64,000 nt of DNA from Natrinema gari JCM 14663 (GCF_000337175.1 NZ_AOIJ01000061.1:34197-98196), one strand, 5' to 3'; numbered from the stretch's first letter, positions 1-9,205 are shown. Numbers and translations are program-made. Notes: generated from the letters alone by a model not told the origin.

Positions 1-447
1 GACTGGTCCATCATCGATCGCAACGGTCGTCTCAACCTTCGATCCGTACATTTCGCGTGTGATTTCGAGCGTGCCGTCCACGTAGCCGAGGTCGACTGCA
101 TCAGAGACGTACGGCCAGTCGACCCGGGAAGCAACGGCGGGCGCGTAATCGAGACCGTTCACGCTGTTTGGCACGACGAGGAAGTCCACCCCCAAGTTTT
201 CGACGAGCGAAGTCGCCGCCTGCGCGTACACGTCGTGGTTGAACTCCTCGCCGTAGTCGACAACATGGATCGCGTCGACGCCCTCACGGTTCAGCTTGTC
301 CGCGAACGCGTCTGTGTCTCCGGAGATGACGGCCGCATGCAGGTCGGTGCCGGCGGCGTCCGCGAGCTCGCGGCCCGCCGTCAGGAGTTCGAACGATACG
401 TCGCGGAGATCGCCACGCCGGTGGTCGGCGACGACGAAGACTGTCAT
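1..447 (-). CDS. etfA: Electron transfer flavoprotein alpha subunit, N-terminal part (runs off window)
   Basis: Alpha subunit of the ETF heterodimer, which accepts electrons from flavin dehydrogenases in the cytoplasm and passes them to the respiratory chain. Only the first 149 residues are present: the frame is open to base 1. The protein begins MTVFVVADHRRGDLRDVSFE and has the alternating beta-alpha pattern of EtfA domain I; the FAD-binding C-terminal domain lies outside. Its ATG overlaps the etfB stop codon (ATGA, 444-447), so the two are translationally coupled. The order beta then alpha is the usual one. Placement beside a FAD oxidoreductase and an aldehyde dehydrogenase suggests it serves the catabolic genes that follow, which is an inference. 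Confidence 0.9.
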   Translation of the reverse strand, partial: MTVFVVADHRRGDLRDVSFELLTAGRELADAAGTDLHAAVISGDTDAFADKLNREGVDAIHVVDYGEEFNHDVYAQAATSLVENLGVDFLVVPNSVNGLDYAPAVASRVDWPYVSDAVDLGYVDGTLEITREMYGSKVETTVAIDDGPV

Positions 448-1244
448 TCCGCCACCACCTCCTTGTCACGGAGGATATCGGCCAGCTGTGCGGCCTGTTT
501 GTCGGCGTCGCCGTCGAAGTACTCCGCATCGCTTTCGCTCTCGGGTTTGTACATCGCGGTGATGTTGAGGCTGGACTCGGCAACGTCCTCGGTCAGGCCC
601 AGATCCCCGATCGTCCATGTACTGATCTCCTTGGACTGTGCTTGTCGGATCCCGCGCAAGCTCGCGTACCGCGGCTCGTTAATCCCTGTCTGGATGGTGA
701 GCACCGCCGGGAGGTCAATGTCAGTCAACTCCTCGACGCCGCCCTCCAACTCCCGGCGGACCGATGCGACGCCCTCCTCTAGTACGTTCCCGGTGTCGAG
801 CGCGTTCACCACTGCCGCCCACTGGAAGCCGACTTCCTCAGCGAGTGCGACCCCGGTTGCGCCGAAGTTGTCGTCGTTAGCCTGTACGCCCGACAGCACG
901 AGGTCGGGTTCTTCCCGTTCCACGACGGTGCCCAGCAACTGAGCTTTGGTCTCCACGTCGAGCAGTTCGGCGTCCGCAATGGCGTCGTCCCAGATGCGCA
1001 CCGCGCGGTCCGCTCCCTTCGCCAGTGCGGCCCGGATCGTCTCCTCGCTGCGTTCTGGACCGATGGTGACCGCGACGACTTCTACGTCGTCGCCGGCCTC
1101 GGCCAACTGAACGGCCTCCTCGACGGCGTAGTTGTCCCATTCGTTGAGGTCGTAGCTGAGGTAGGTATCGTCAATCTCCGTGCCGGCGATCTCGAAGCCG
1201 TCCTGAACGACAGCCACCTCTTTGACTGTGACAAGAACTTTCAT
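444..1244 (-). CDS. etfB: Electron transfer flavoprotein beta subunit
   Basis: Beta subunit (266 residues) of ETF; binds AMP and completes the electron carrier with EtfA. The N-terminus MKVLVTVKEVA and the segment around residues 110-135 (VLSGVQANDDNFGATG) are typical of the EtfB/FixA family, and the length is normal. A longer reading from 1265 is possible, but a TATA-like CTATAC about 27 bases upstream of 1244 on this strand makes the MKVL start the likely leaderless one. It overlaps etfA by four bases. Divergent from the aldolase gene at 1434. Confidence 0.93.
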   Translation of the reverse strand: MKVLVTVKEVAVVQDGFEIAGTEIDDTYLSYDLNEWDNYAVEEAVQLAEAGDDVEVVAVTIGPERSEETIRAALAKGADRAVRIWDDAIADAELLDVETKAQLLGTVVEREEPDLVLSGVQANDDNFGATGVALAEEVGFQWAAVVNALDTGNVLEEGVASVRRELEGGVEELTDIDLPAVLTIQTGINEPRYASLRGIRQAQSKEISTWTIGDLGLTEDVAESSLNITAMYKPESESDAEYFDGDADKQAAQLADILRDKEVVAE

Positions 1245-1433
1245 TTGTGACTCCATCCAGGACACTGTCGTATAGCAACTTGAATTGTACGGTCGTCACA
1301 ACTGGAAGCGCAACCCTGACTGGTGAACGCCCCACTGGAGTTGGGACGAATGAACCTATCATTCACGAATAAAGGTTTGGCAATGGCTACCGAAGTCAAA
1401 TGAGTTAAGTTCCTGTTGGACCGGCATAGATAC
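1245..1433. promoter_or_regulatory. Divergent promoter region between etfB and the aldolase gene
   Basis: This 189-base gap separates two divergent genes. On the minus strand a GCTATACG box sits about 27 bases before the etfB ATG. On the plus strand an AGTTAAGT box at about 1403-1410 lies about 25-30 bases before the ATG at 1434. Both spacings fit leaderless haloarchaeal transcripts. No convincing palindromic operator was seen. Confidence 0.45.
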
Positions 1434-2222
1434 ATGACACTTGGTCTGACCGCACGACTGGAACGCATTTCGACAGACGGAAAGATGGTTAACATCCCGA
1501 TGGATCACGGGATCACGATCGGGGCGACGAACGGCCTCAAGGACATTGAATCGACAATCAACGCGGTGACGCGCGGTGGGGCCGACAGCGTGCTGACACA
1601 GAAAGGTCTCGCCAACCGGGTGCACTCAAACAAGAACGGGAAAGGCTACGTCATCCACCTGAACGCGTCCACGACCATGGGGCCGGACGCAAACGACAAG
1701 CGGATGACCGGCACAGTACGTGAGGCGATCCGCGCTGGCGCGGACGCGGTCTCAATGCACCTAAACATCGGGAGTAACCACGAGCCTCAGCAACTGGAAG
1801 ACTTGGCATCGGTCACGGAAACGGCCCACGAGTACGGGATGCCGGTACTTGCTATGACGTATGCGAGGGGCCCCGACGTTGACGAACGCGATGCTGAGAA
1901 CTTGGCACATGCAGTGCGGATCGCTGAGGAAATGGGCGCGGACATCGCGAAGACCGCCTACTCCGGGGATGCAGAGACGTACGAACTTGTCTCCGATGCA
2001 GTCGGCATTCCCGTCATTATGGCTGGCGGCGACCCGCAAACCGACCGACAGATGCTACGGAATGTCCGTGGGGCGATGGACGCGGGCGCGGCGGGCGTTT
2101 CCATGGGACGGTCGGTGTTCCAGCACGACGATCCGGAGGCGATGGCTCGCGGAGTTTCAACCATCGTTCACGACGACACGACCGTCCCGAACGCGATGGA
2201 CCTCGCCGGCTTATCCGAGTAA
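1434..2222 (+). CDS. ADTH synthase-type class I aldolase (DhnA/LacD fold)
   Basis: A 262-residue (beta-alpha)8 Schiff-base aldolase. It closely matches the pattern of haloarchaeal 2-amino-3,7-dideoxy-D-threo-hept-6-ulosonate synthase, the first step of the archaeal aromatic amino acid route, and is related to class I fructose-bisphosphate aldolases. Visible features are PMDHGIT with Asp24, MTYARG with Tyr143, the likely Schiff-base lysine Lys173 in IAKTAYSGD, and the C-terminal phosphate-binding GAAGVSMGRSVFQ. An in-frame TTG exists at 1416, but the ATG at 1434 fits a leaderless promoter. No DHQ-synthase-II partner is adjacent. Its place among catabolic genes suggests a paralogue that may cleave or form a different substrate; that is inference. 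Confidence 0.75.
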   Translation: MTLGLTARLERISTDGKMVNIPMDHGITIGATNGLKDIESTINAVTRGGADSVLTQKGLANRVHSNKNGKGYVIHLNASTTMGPDANDKRMTGTVREAIRAGADAVSMHLNIGSNHEPQQLEDLASVTETAHEYGMPVLAMTYARGPDVDERDAENLAHAVRIAEEMGADIAKTAYSGDAETYELVSDAVGIPVIMAGGDPQTDRQMLRNVRGAMDAGAAGVSMGRSVFQHDDPEAMARGVSTIVHDDTTVPNAMDLAGLSE

Positions 2223-2366
2223 CGACGGTCGGATCCCGGCGGGTGCTGTTTGACCGATTTCTCTCGAAGCGTACTGCTTGAAACCACGGCGGTCTCACGG
2301 ACCGTCGAGCCCAATATCTCGGCAGTCTACAGCGTGAAAGTGGATCGCCGACTCGTTGCCGACGAG

Positions 2367-2711
2367 CTACTCTCTGTCAGTCCAGAAGTCGAAGCTCCGG
2401 CCAGGCGCGAACACGTCAAGTCCAATCGCTAGTTCGTCGCCGGTGTTTTCCACTCGGTGTTCCTCCCAGGATTCGAGCTGTGCGGCGTCATGTTCCATGA
2501 GCGTGACTTCGTCATCCTCCGTATAGATGGTTAACTCGCCTTTGAGCACGATGCAAACCTGTTCGTTCTCGTGGTCGTGCATTGGCGACGAGTGGCCCGG
2601 CGGCTTCTCGAACCACTCGAAGGAAAACCGGTCGCTCTCCGCCAACGATTTGCGCTGCCAGCCCTCCTCAGGTTCGTACGTTTCCGCGTTCTCTATGGTA
2701 GTGGCTTTCAT
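2367..2711 (-). CDS. Cupin-domain protein
   Basis: A 114-residue single-domain cupin. The first cupin motif is visible around residues 45-65 as HSSPMHDHENEQ, giving two His and one Glu metal ligands, followed by VLKGELTIY. The second motif is weaker (ESWEEHRVENTGDE), retaining one His. Such small cupins act as isomerases, dioxygenases or ligand sensors, and the substrate cannot be read here. The ATG at 2711 is preferred because an AT-rich TATA-like stretch (AATATTATAACTA) lies about 30 bases upstream. It ends shortly after the convergent aldolase gene and is divergent from the FAD oxidoreductase. Confidence 0.75.
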   Translation of the reverse strand: MKATTIENAETYEPEEGWQRKSLAESDRFSFEWFEKPPGHSSPMHDHENEQVCIVLKGELTIYTEDDEVTLMEHDAAQLESWEEHRVENTGDELAIGLDVFAPGRSFDFWTDRE

Positions 2712-2909
2712 CTCCGACAGTAGTAGTGTACCGTACAATAGTTATAATATTTTCGGCACAGTATGTCGTCCCACCACAGGTAACCGATGTCGGACCGGCG
2801 GCCGTCACGAGCAACTGATCTGGGTCGGTGGGCACTGAACGATCGATGGCACACTCACACACGGGAAGATCTAGCAAATATTTTTAATCCTGTAGTTCAG
2901 ACATAGACT

Positions 2910-4064
2910 GTGCAAGTCGTAGTGATTGGTGGCGGCATTATAGGTATTGCATCCGCATACTACCTCCGCCAAAACGGGGCTGAGGTCACGCTTCTCGAGA
3001 AAGGGAATCTCGGTAACGGGAGTACGGACCGCGCCAACGGAGGGATACGTGCGCAGTTCTCCTCACCTGTAAGCGCCAGGCTCTCGATGAAAAGTATGGA
3101 GGTCTGGGAGACGTTTGAGGAGAGGTTCGACACCGACATCGCGTACCGGCGTCCGGGGTATCTGTTCTTGACGCGGGACGAAGACACGGCCGAACGGTTC
3201 GAGGAAAACGTCAGGAAACAGAACGAGGTCGGCGTCGACAGCACGTTGCTTGCTCCGGCGGAAGCGACAGAGCTCTGCCCGGAACTGTATGAAGAGGACT
3301 TCGTTGCAGCTTCGTACTCCCCGTCAGACGGCTTTGCTGACCCGCACCTCGCTCTTCAAGGGTTTTCGATGGCGGCGGACGAGTCGGGAGTCGACATCCG
3401 AACGAAGACCGAGGCGGTAGACATCGTTCGGGACGCACGCGGTCGTGTCACTGCCGTCGAGACCGGTGAGACCACGCTCGATGCGGATTACGTGGTCAAT
3501 GCCGCAGGCCCTTGGGCCGCCGAAGTCGCGGAGTTGGCCGGTGTCAACCTCCCAATCTCGCCAAAGCGCCGACAACTGATGGTGGCCGACCCGGACACGG
3601 CGGTCGACGGCTCCGTGCCGTTCACGATCGACCAAGACCGTGGTGTCCATTTCCGTCCAGAGCGAAACGGATCGGTCGTCTGTGGAGGGCACTTCAACGA
3701 GGCGGACCCAGATATGAGTCCGGACGGATTCTCAAAGCAGGTGTCGCTCGACTGGTCCGCACAGGTGATCGAAGAGCTCTCCGACGTCGCGGGGTACTTC
3801 GGTCCAGAAACGGCAGTGAAAGAGGGCTGGGCCGGTCTGTATTCGGTGACCCCTGATCACCATCCGATAATCGAGGAGACGATCCCTGGGTTAGTCGTCG
3901 TAGCTGGGTTCTCTGGACACGGGTTCATGCAATCACCGGCGGCTGGACAGCTTGTCGCCGAGATCATCGTCGATGGGTCCACGTCACTCATCGACATTTC
4001 GTCGCTAACTTCCGACCGGTTCGAGCGGGGAATACGGCTCGAAGAGGGGACAGTTATTGACTGA
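2910..4064 (+). CDS. FAD-dependent oxidoreductase, DAO family (sarcosine/glycine oxidase-like)
   Basis: A 384-residue flavoprotein of the D-amino-acid-oxidase superfamily, which oxidises amines such as sarcosine, dimethylglycine, glycine or D-amino acids. The Rossmann FAD motif VVIGGGIIGIASAYYL is at residues 4-19, followed by an acidic residue in LLEKG. A second conserved stretch, GWAGLYSVTPDHHPIIEE, and the C-terminal FSGHGFMQSPAAG, are typical of the sarcosine oxidase beta/DadA group. The start is GTG at 2910 with a TTTTTAATCC box about 25 bases upstream, so the mRNA is probably leaderless. Electrons may go to ETF (etfBA nearby) rather than to oxygen. Exact substrate unknown. Confidence 0.82.
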   Translation: MQVVVIGGGIIGIASAYYLRQNGAEVTLLEKGNLGNGSTDRANGGIRAQFSSPVSARLSMKSMEVWETFEERFDTDIAYRRPGYLFLTRDEDTAERFEENVRKQNEVGVDSTLLAPAEATELCPELYEEDFVAASYSPSDGFADPHLALQGFSMAADESGVDIRTKTEAVDIVRDARGRVTAVETGETTLDADYVVNAAGPWAAEVAELAGVNLPISPKRRQLMVADPDTAVDGSVPFTIDQDRGVHFRPERNGSVVCGGHFNEADPDMSPDGFSKQVSLDWSAQVIEELSDVAGYFGPETAVKEGWAGLYSVTPDHHPIIEETIPGLVVVAGFSGHGFMQSPAAGQLVAEIIVDGSTSLIDISSLTSDRFERGIRLEEGTVID

Positions 4065-4364
4065 GACAGCGGTGGCGAACTCTTTTCCCCTGTAGGTCTG
4101 TCGACGGCCGCATGCTTTGAGACGATCTATGGCCTGTGTTCGCTGCGAGTAGAGGAATCAGTCCGCAATGTCAGGTTTGAACGTTGGTCCAGTGGTGCCT
4201 GCACATGCCGACTGGTTGTCGCCCAACGCTTGCGCTGGTCCTCTGATTCCGTGAACGTCGCTCTATTCCTCGCGTCCGTCCGCGGTATCGGATGTACGGG
4301 CCGTAGATGTAACTTGATAAGCTGGTTCGCGTAGGACAAGGTTCGGTCCGCTACCCTTTGCTTT
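4065..4364. other. Intergenic stretch, nothing recognised
   Basis: About 300 bases between the FAD oxidoreductase and a small zinc protein. Both strands were read; short open frames exist but show no family motif and no promoter. No tRNA-like arms or strong hairpins were seen. Confidence 0.4.
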
Positions 4365-4511
4365 TCAGTCCGACCCGTGCTTTGGAACCAATCCACACCT
4401 CGGACACGTCAAGAACCCCTTCTCCCGGCTAAGTTCCGTCTCACAGTTCGAACAGTTGAATAGCGGTTCCTCGCTGTCAGGGCTGATTGCCCCGAGATGA
4501 TCTAACTCCAT
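4365..4511 (-). CDS. Small two-CxxC zinc-ribbon protein (48 aa)
   Basis: A 48-residue reading frame, MELDHLGAIS... to ...VPKHGSD. It carries two knuckles, Cys20-x2-Cys23 (NCSNCET) and Cys36-x2-Cys39 (TCPRCGL), a classical four-cysteine zinc ribbon. A TATA-like TTTTTATAA at 4538-4547 (read on the minus strand) is about 30 bases before the ATG, as expected for a near-leaderless haloarchaeal gene. Haloarchaea encode many such tiny CPxCG proteins, often with unknown roles in regulation or nucleic-acid binding. No function is assigned. The motif and promoter together make it more than a chance frame. Confidence 0.65.
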   Translation of the reverse strand: MELDHLGAISPDSEEPLFNCSNCETELSREKGFLTCPRCGLVPKHGSD

Positions 4512-4720
4512 CGTACACCCAGCAAAAAGCTATCATGTTATAAAAAGATACCGGGGGTACAGGCTGCAGCTCTACCGGATTCCGGGGTGTCGCTACGCGT
4601 ACGGCTGTCTGGATGTGTTTGATTCAGCGATCCCGGAGAAGGGGTGCAACAGGGGCCCCATAGCTCGCAGTGTTCAGGCGAATGCTTCGGTTCGAATAGC
4701 TCGGCCCAGGAATCGGGAGT

Positions 4721-6214
4721 TCAATCCTGCATCGTGGCCACCCCTTCGGGCTGTGACGACGGCTGCTCTGACCGCGGCCAGATGAGCGAGACGATGATCG
4801 CCGCAGCGAAGCCGACGGGCGGGGCAACCAGACGGACGGTTACCATGTTCGTCAGCCCGAGCGTGACCCACGTAACCGTCACGATCGGTCCCGCGAGGAA
4901 CGCGGCGATGAGTCCGTGCTTGGACAGGTTGTCCCCCCAAAAGAATAGCAGGGTGAACGCGGGGCCGAACGCGGAGAAGAGGCCAGTCGCCGAGTAGCTG
5001 ACCAGCGTGTACACCAAGTTCTGTGAGAAGTATGCAATCGCAAGCCCGACCGACCCGACGACGAGCGTCCCGATACGGGAAATTCGGAGCTGGACCTTCT
5101 CGCTGAACTCCTTGCCCTCGTTGAGGACCTTGTTGTAGATGTCGTGAGCCGCCGCTGAGCTTGCAACGACCAGCTGTGAGTCCGCCGTCGACATCATCGC
5201 AGCGAGCGCGCCCGCAAGCAGTATCCCGCTAACCAAGTCGGGGGTATGCTTGGTGACCATGAACGAGAGAACCATCTCCCGGTTACCCTCCAGTGTGCTC
5301 GGTGCGCCGTGAAGAGTCCGCGCCAGAAGACCTAGTAGCACAGCGCCGATGGCGGTAAGGACACCCCATACGGTGGACACAACGATTGCGGTCCGGCGGT
5401 CGGACTCGCTGCGGACAGCCATCAGTCGCGCGTCGAGGTGGGGATAGCCGCCCAGTGTCGCGAAGAACCAACTGAGATTGGTCCCTACCAGCAGGAGCGC
5501 TGCGGACCCGGTCGCACCACCGAACCACGACGCACGTCCACCGCCGGAAGCTTCTAGAGAGCCCATGATCGAGAGGGAGGGGTCACTCAGAACCTGAACC
5601 AGGAGTATTCCTGGGAGAAAAATGAGGGTGAAAACCATTAGTAAGGCTTGCATCGCGTCAGTCCAGACAACTGCCAAGAAGCCGCCGGCGAACGAATAGA
5701 GAATGATCAGGATGGCGACGGTCAGCAATCCGATTGTCCTACTGACGCCGAAAACATCCTGGAATATCGTTCCGCCAGCCAGGAACTGCGATCCTACGTA
5801 TCCCATAAAGAACACGAAGGTGACCAAGGCCGGCAGCGCTCTCATGATTAATGAATCTCCCGGGATTTTCTCGGCAAGGAGTCCAACGGGCGTGACCGCA
5901 CCCGTTTCCTTTCGTCCTTCCATGAACGGCCGTGAGTACACCACCCACTGGAAAATCGCACCACCAGCTGCGCCGACGATCACCCAAACGGACGACAGTC
6001 CAGCGGCCCAGGCGAGACCCGGTAAGCCCAGCAGGAGCCACCCGGACATGTCAGAGCTCCGTTCCGAAAGGGCAAGCGCCCACCCTGGAAGCTTCTCCCC
6101 GCCAAGGAAGAAGTCGGACTCGTTTTCGACCTGTTTCGATCCCCAATACCCAATACCTGCAACCAGGATCAAGTAGCCGATTAGACCGAGGGCTACACTG
6201 TCAAGGCTTGCCAT
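4721..6214 (-). CDS. Sodium:solute symporter (SSS family, PutP-like)
   Basis: A 497-residue integral membrane protein with about 13 hydrophobic segments, the normal size for the SSS family. Near the N-terminus, GGEKLPGWALALSERSSDMSGW matches the conserved TM2 region of PutP/PanF-type transporters, where the sodium and substrate sites lie; NLSWFFATLGGYPHLDARLMAVRS and MMSTADSQLVVASSA are further family landmarks. It imports an organic solute such as proline or another amino acid with Na+. The start at 6214 (MASLDSVAL) is chosen because the longer N-terminus is polar and non-family-like. The position beside a P5C-type aldehyde dehydrogenase supports proline or a similar amino acid as substrate, but this is inferred. 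Confidence 0.85.
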   Translation of the reverse strand: MASLDSVALGLIGYLILVAGIGYWGSKQVENESDFFLGGEKLPGWALALSERSSDMSGWLLLGLPGLAWAAGLSSVWVIVGAAGGAIFQWVVYSRPFMEGRKETGAVTPVGLLAEKIPGDSLIMRALPALVTFVFFMGYVGSQFLAGGTIFQDVFGVSRTIGLLTVAILIILYSFAGGFLAVVWTDAMQALLMVFTLIFLPGILLVQVLSDPSLSIMGSLEASGGGRASWFGGATGSAALLLVGTNLSWFFATLGGYPHLDARLMAVRSESDRRTAIVVSTVWGVLTAIGAVLLGLLARTLHGAPSTLEGNREMVLSFMVTKHTPDLVSGILLAGALAAMMSTADSQLVVASSAAAHDIYNKVLNEGKEFSEKVQLRISRIGTLVVGSVGLAIAYFSQNLVYTLVSYSATGLFSAFGPAFTLLFFWGDNLSKHGLIAAFLAGPIVTVTWVTLGLTNMVTVRLVAPPVGFAAAIIVSLIWPRSEQPSSQPEGVATMQD

Positions 6215-6552
6215 GTGTGTTAACCACGTCCACCGATTCTGAGCGGCCAATATTATAATTAACGGTAAATAATGTTCTTTCTTTGTATGTATTTATACAT
6301 ATTGGCTATCTGAGATATCCATACCACAATTCCAAACAGGCACTCGTGTTTTGTAACCAACACTACTTCAACGTTTGAGCGAACTGGCTGCCTGTCTCTA
6401 AAGCCAGTAGTAACGCATTTCACCACAACGATGAGGCGACCCACTATGGTTCGCACTCTTCCGCGAACTGAGAGCACAGCCGGCCATCGGAGAGATGGAC
6501 CACAGGAACCCTTGTGTGGGTCGTTGAATGTGAATATCGGGGACGGAGTCGG
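6215..6552. other. AT-rich intergenic region upstream of the symporter
   Basis: About 340 bases. The part next to the symporter start (6250-6300) is very AT-rich and contains TTAATTATAATATT on the minus strand, a probable promoter. The remainder, behind the aldehyde dehydrogenase stop, shows no gene with recognisable motifs. Confidence 0.4.
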
Positions 6553-8205
6553 TTACTCCACGCGAGTCCGGCTCTGTTCGCGCATGAACTGCTGCAGGTA
6601 CCAGTACCCGCCGGCGAATTTCCCAGTTGTCCCGGAAAATTTCCAGCCACCGAACGGCTGTGCCTGCACTAAAGCCCCCGTGGTCGCGCTCTGGTTCCGG
6701 TTGACGTAGCACATTCCGGACTCTATCTCGTCGAACCAGTGGTCGATCTCCGTCTCGTCGGTGGAGAACAGGCCCGCACAGAGACCGTACTCGCTATCAT
6801 TCGACTTTTCGATCCCCTCTTCGAGCCCGGAGACCGGGTGGATCGTCACAAACGGCAGGAAATGCTCCTCGCGGGCGAGTTCGTGCTCATGGGGGATATC
6901 AGTGACAACAGTCGGCTCCACAAACCGGCCCGCATCGAGATCGCCGTCCGTGACCACGTTCCCTCCGGTGTGAACGGTCCCGTCGTTCCGGGCCTGTTCC
7001 GTGATCTCCTGATAGTCCTCGAGCGCACCGTCATTGATCAGCGGTGAGACAAACGTGTCGCGATCCGTCGCCGGCCCGATAGTGAGTTCTTCCGCCTCCG
7101 TAACGAGTTTGTCCGTGAACTCATCGATGACGCTCTCGTAAACATAGACGCGGGAGGTGGCTGAACACTTCTGTCCGCTAAAGGAGAACGCGCCGTTTTT
7201 CACACCCTCGACTGCTTCGTCGATATCTGCCGTGTCGCTAACGATGACGGGGTTTTTACCGCCGAGTTCGGCGATGACCGGTCCTCGTTTACCGAGCTCC
7301 ATGAAGCTCTCCTGAATATGTAGACCGACCCCACGGGAGCCGGTGAACGCGACACCGCTGACATCCTCGTGTTCCACGAGCGGCTGGCCGACATCGCTAC
7401 CGCCACCCATGACGAGGTTCAGGACGCCATCCGGAAGGCCCGCCTCCTCAAGGATGTCCACGTACTTCCGTGCCACCAAGGGCGTGGTACTCGCCGGCTT
7501 GGCGACGACGGTGTTCCCAGTGATCAGCGCACCGGCACTCATCCCAACGAAAAGCGCCATCGGGAAATTAAAGGGTGAAATGACCGCGAACACTCCATAC
7601 GGGCGCAAGAGGTTCGTCGTGTGTTGTCCGGGTGTCGGCTCGCCTGTGTCGAACTCGTACCCGTTCGCTCGTTCGAATTCGCTACTGTAGAAGTCGAGGA
7701 AGTCGATGGCTTCGTCGACATCTGCCATTGCCTCGGTGCGGTTCTTCCCGTTCTCCAGCGAGACGGTCGCCGCGAGTTCGTACTTCCGGTCACGCATGAT
7801 GTCTGCGGCGTTCTGGAAGATCTCGACACGCGAATCGACATCGAAGGTCTCCCAGTCTGGAGCAGCCGCCTTCGCTGCACTCACAGCGGCCTCCACTTCC
7901 CGCTCGCTGCCCTCCGCGAACTCTCCGATCTCGAGGTTCTGGTTCCCCGGGCTCGTCACGGTGAAGGTATCACCTGTCTCGACCGCTTCACCATTAATCT
8001 GTAGCGGGTGTGACCCACCTAGGCTCTCCCGGACCGATTTGACGGCCTCCTCGTACGCCTGGTGGAAGGCCTCGACATTGTCTGCTTGTTGCTGTGTGAG
8101 GTACGTCAGCTCGTTATTAAATTCTCTGGGCTGCACGTTATATCGGTGTGTAGGAGGGGTATTATAGATTGGGGTTCCGTAGAATATGTCACTGGGCGTC
8201 GGCAT
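6553..8205 (-). CDS. Aldehyde dehydrogenase, 1-pyrroline-5-carboxylate dehydrogenase type
   Basis: A 550-residue NAD(P)+-dependent aldehyde dehydrogenase, resembling bacterial RocA that oxidises glutamate semialdehyde/P5C to glutamate. Visible landmarks are PFNFPMALF near residues 211-219, the nucleotide-binding FTGSRGVG at 287-294, the general base Glu313 in AELGGKNP, and the catalytic Cys347 in FSGQKCSATSR. The frame extends far upstream in the N-terminal direction, but that extension is serine-rich and overlaps the divergent DUF1152 gene, so the ATG at 8205 is chosen; the first ~60 residues match the RocA-like lead-in (QADNVEAFHQAYEEAV). Together with the symporter it suggests proline, ornithine or related amino acid breakdown. 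Confidence 0.85.
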   Translation of the reverse strand: MPTPSDIFYGTPIYNTPPTHRYNVQPREFNNELTYLTQQQADNVEAFHQAYEEAVKSVRESLGGSHPLQINGEAVETGDTFTVTSPGNQNLEIGEFAEGSEREVEAAVSAAKAAAPDWETFDVDSRVEIFQNAADIMRDRKYELAATVSLENGKNRTEAMADVDEAIDFLDFYSSEFERANGYEFDTGEPTPGQHTTNLLRPYGVFAVISPFNFPMALFVGMSAGALITGNTVVAKPASTTPLVARKYVDILEEAGLPDGVLNLVMGGGSDVGQPLVEHEDVSGVAFTGSRGVGLHIQESFMELGKRGPVIAELGGKNPVIVSDTADIDEAVEGVKNGAFSFSGQKCSATSRVYVYESVIDEFTDKLVTEAEELTIGPATDRDTFVSPLINDGALEDYQEITEQARNDGTVHTGGNVVTDGDLDAGRFVEPTVVTDIPHEHELAREEHFLPFVTIHPVSGLEEGIEKSNDSEYGLCAGLFSTDETEIDHWFDEIESGMCYVNRNQSATTGALVQAQPFGGWKFSGTTGKFAGGYWYLQQFMREQSRTRVE

Positions 8206-8278
8206 CCTCGTTTCACCAGCGGATCTGACCTGCACCAGTGACGGGACACTTAACATCCTCCTTTGCAAGCGTAGAAAT

Positions 8279-9205
8279 ATGGACTCGTTCGAGGAAGTCT
8301 TCGACTGTTCGCGGGCGCTCGTCTTCGGAATCGGTGGTAGCGGCGATGTAGTCGGAACGCTACCGACAGTTCGGTTGCTGGAACAACACGGGATCGAAAC
8401 GGTCATCGGCGGTTTGGCGTGGGAGCGGTCTATCGTCGACCCACAGCCTGGGCCGCGATCGATCGACGAACTCGACGAGGTCGACCGTGTGAGCGAGTCG
8501 CTGGCTCTCGGGTCAGGTGACACACGCACGCATGACGGAATAGCATTCGCGGAGACGGCCGTCGCGTCTTGTCTGGGCTGTGATGTCGCTTTCCTCGACG
8601 TGACGGACGGCGCGGAGGGGTTCGGTGAAGGCCTGGAGACCGCGTGCGACCGGCTGGACATCGATGTCGTGATCGGCGTTGACTCAGGCGGTGACGTCCT
8701 CGCGTCGGGGTCCGAGCCGGGAATAGTCAGCCCTCTTGCTGACGGGATCTCGCTGGCGGCTCTCGCCCAGCTCTCCTTGCCCACCTGTATTGGAATGTTC
8801 GGATATGGGAGCGATGGGGAGCTCACGCTTTCCGAGTTGCACCGGAACGTCGGCTCAGTCGCGGCCGACGGGGGGCTTCTAGGCGCGTGGGGGTTATCAC
8901 CCATGGTGGGCGACGAACTTGAGCGGATCGTCGAGGAGATCCCCACGGATGCGAGCCGCCTCCCACTCCGCGTCAGCCGCGGCGATGTCGGAACGCACTC
9001 GATCCGGGACGGGAAGCGAACTGTCGAACTCACGCCAGCCAGTACGGTGACGTTCTACCTGGAGACCGCCACGGTTGCTAATCACTCAGACATGGCGTCC
9101 ATCGTCTCCGGAACCTGCAGTCTCGAGGACGCCGATAGACGCCTCCGTTCGGAGGGGTTCGATACAGAGCTCTCATATGAGCGGTCTCGGGATGACGACG
9201 GCTGA
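8279..9205 (+). CDS. DUF1152 family protein
   Basis: A 308-residue protein with the DUF1152 pattern: an N-terminal glycine-rich loop, VFGIGGSGDVVGTLP (residues 13-27), and a central IGVDSGGDVLASG. The fold is probably a nucleotide- or substrate-binding alpha/beta domain; the biochemical role of the family is not known to me. The ATG at 8279 lies 25 bases after a CTTAACAT box, consistent with a leaderless transcript, and the gene is divergent from the aldehyde dehydrogenase with only 73 bases between. It is followed by the aminotransferase on the same strand. Its presence in a catabolic block is a hint at function, not proof. Confidence 0.75.
   Translation: MDSFEEVFDCSRALVFGIGGSGDVVGTLPTVRLLEQHGIETVIGGLAWERSIVDPQPGPRSIDELDEVDRVSESLALGSGDTRTHDGIAFAETAVASCLGCDVAFLDVTDGAEGFGEGLETACDRLDIDVVIGVDSGGDVLASGSEPGIVSPLADGISLAALAQLSLPTCIGMFGYGSDGELTLSELHRNVGSVAADGGLLGAWGLSPMVGDELERIVEEIPTDASRLPLRVSRGDVGTHSIRDGKRTVELTPASTVTFYLETATVANHSDMASIVSGTCSLEDADRRLRSEGFDTELSYERSRDDDG

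Noticed and set aside
8206..9033. An N-terminal extension of the aldehyde dehydrogenase by about 276 residues.
   Set aside because: It is a serine-rich shadow of the DUF1152 gene on the other strand and has no dehydrogenase features.
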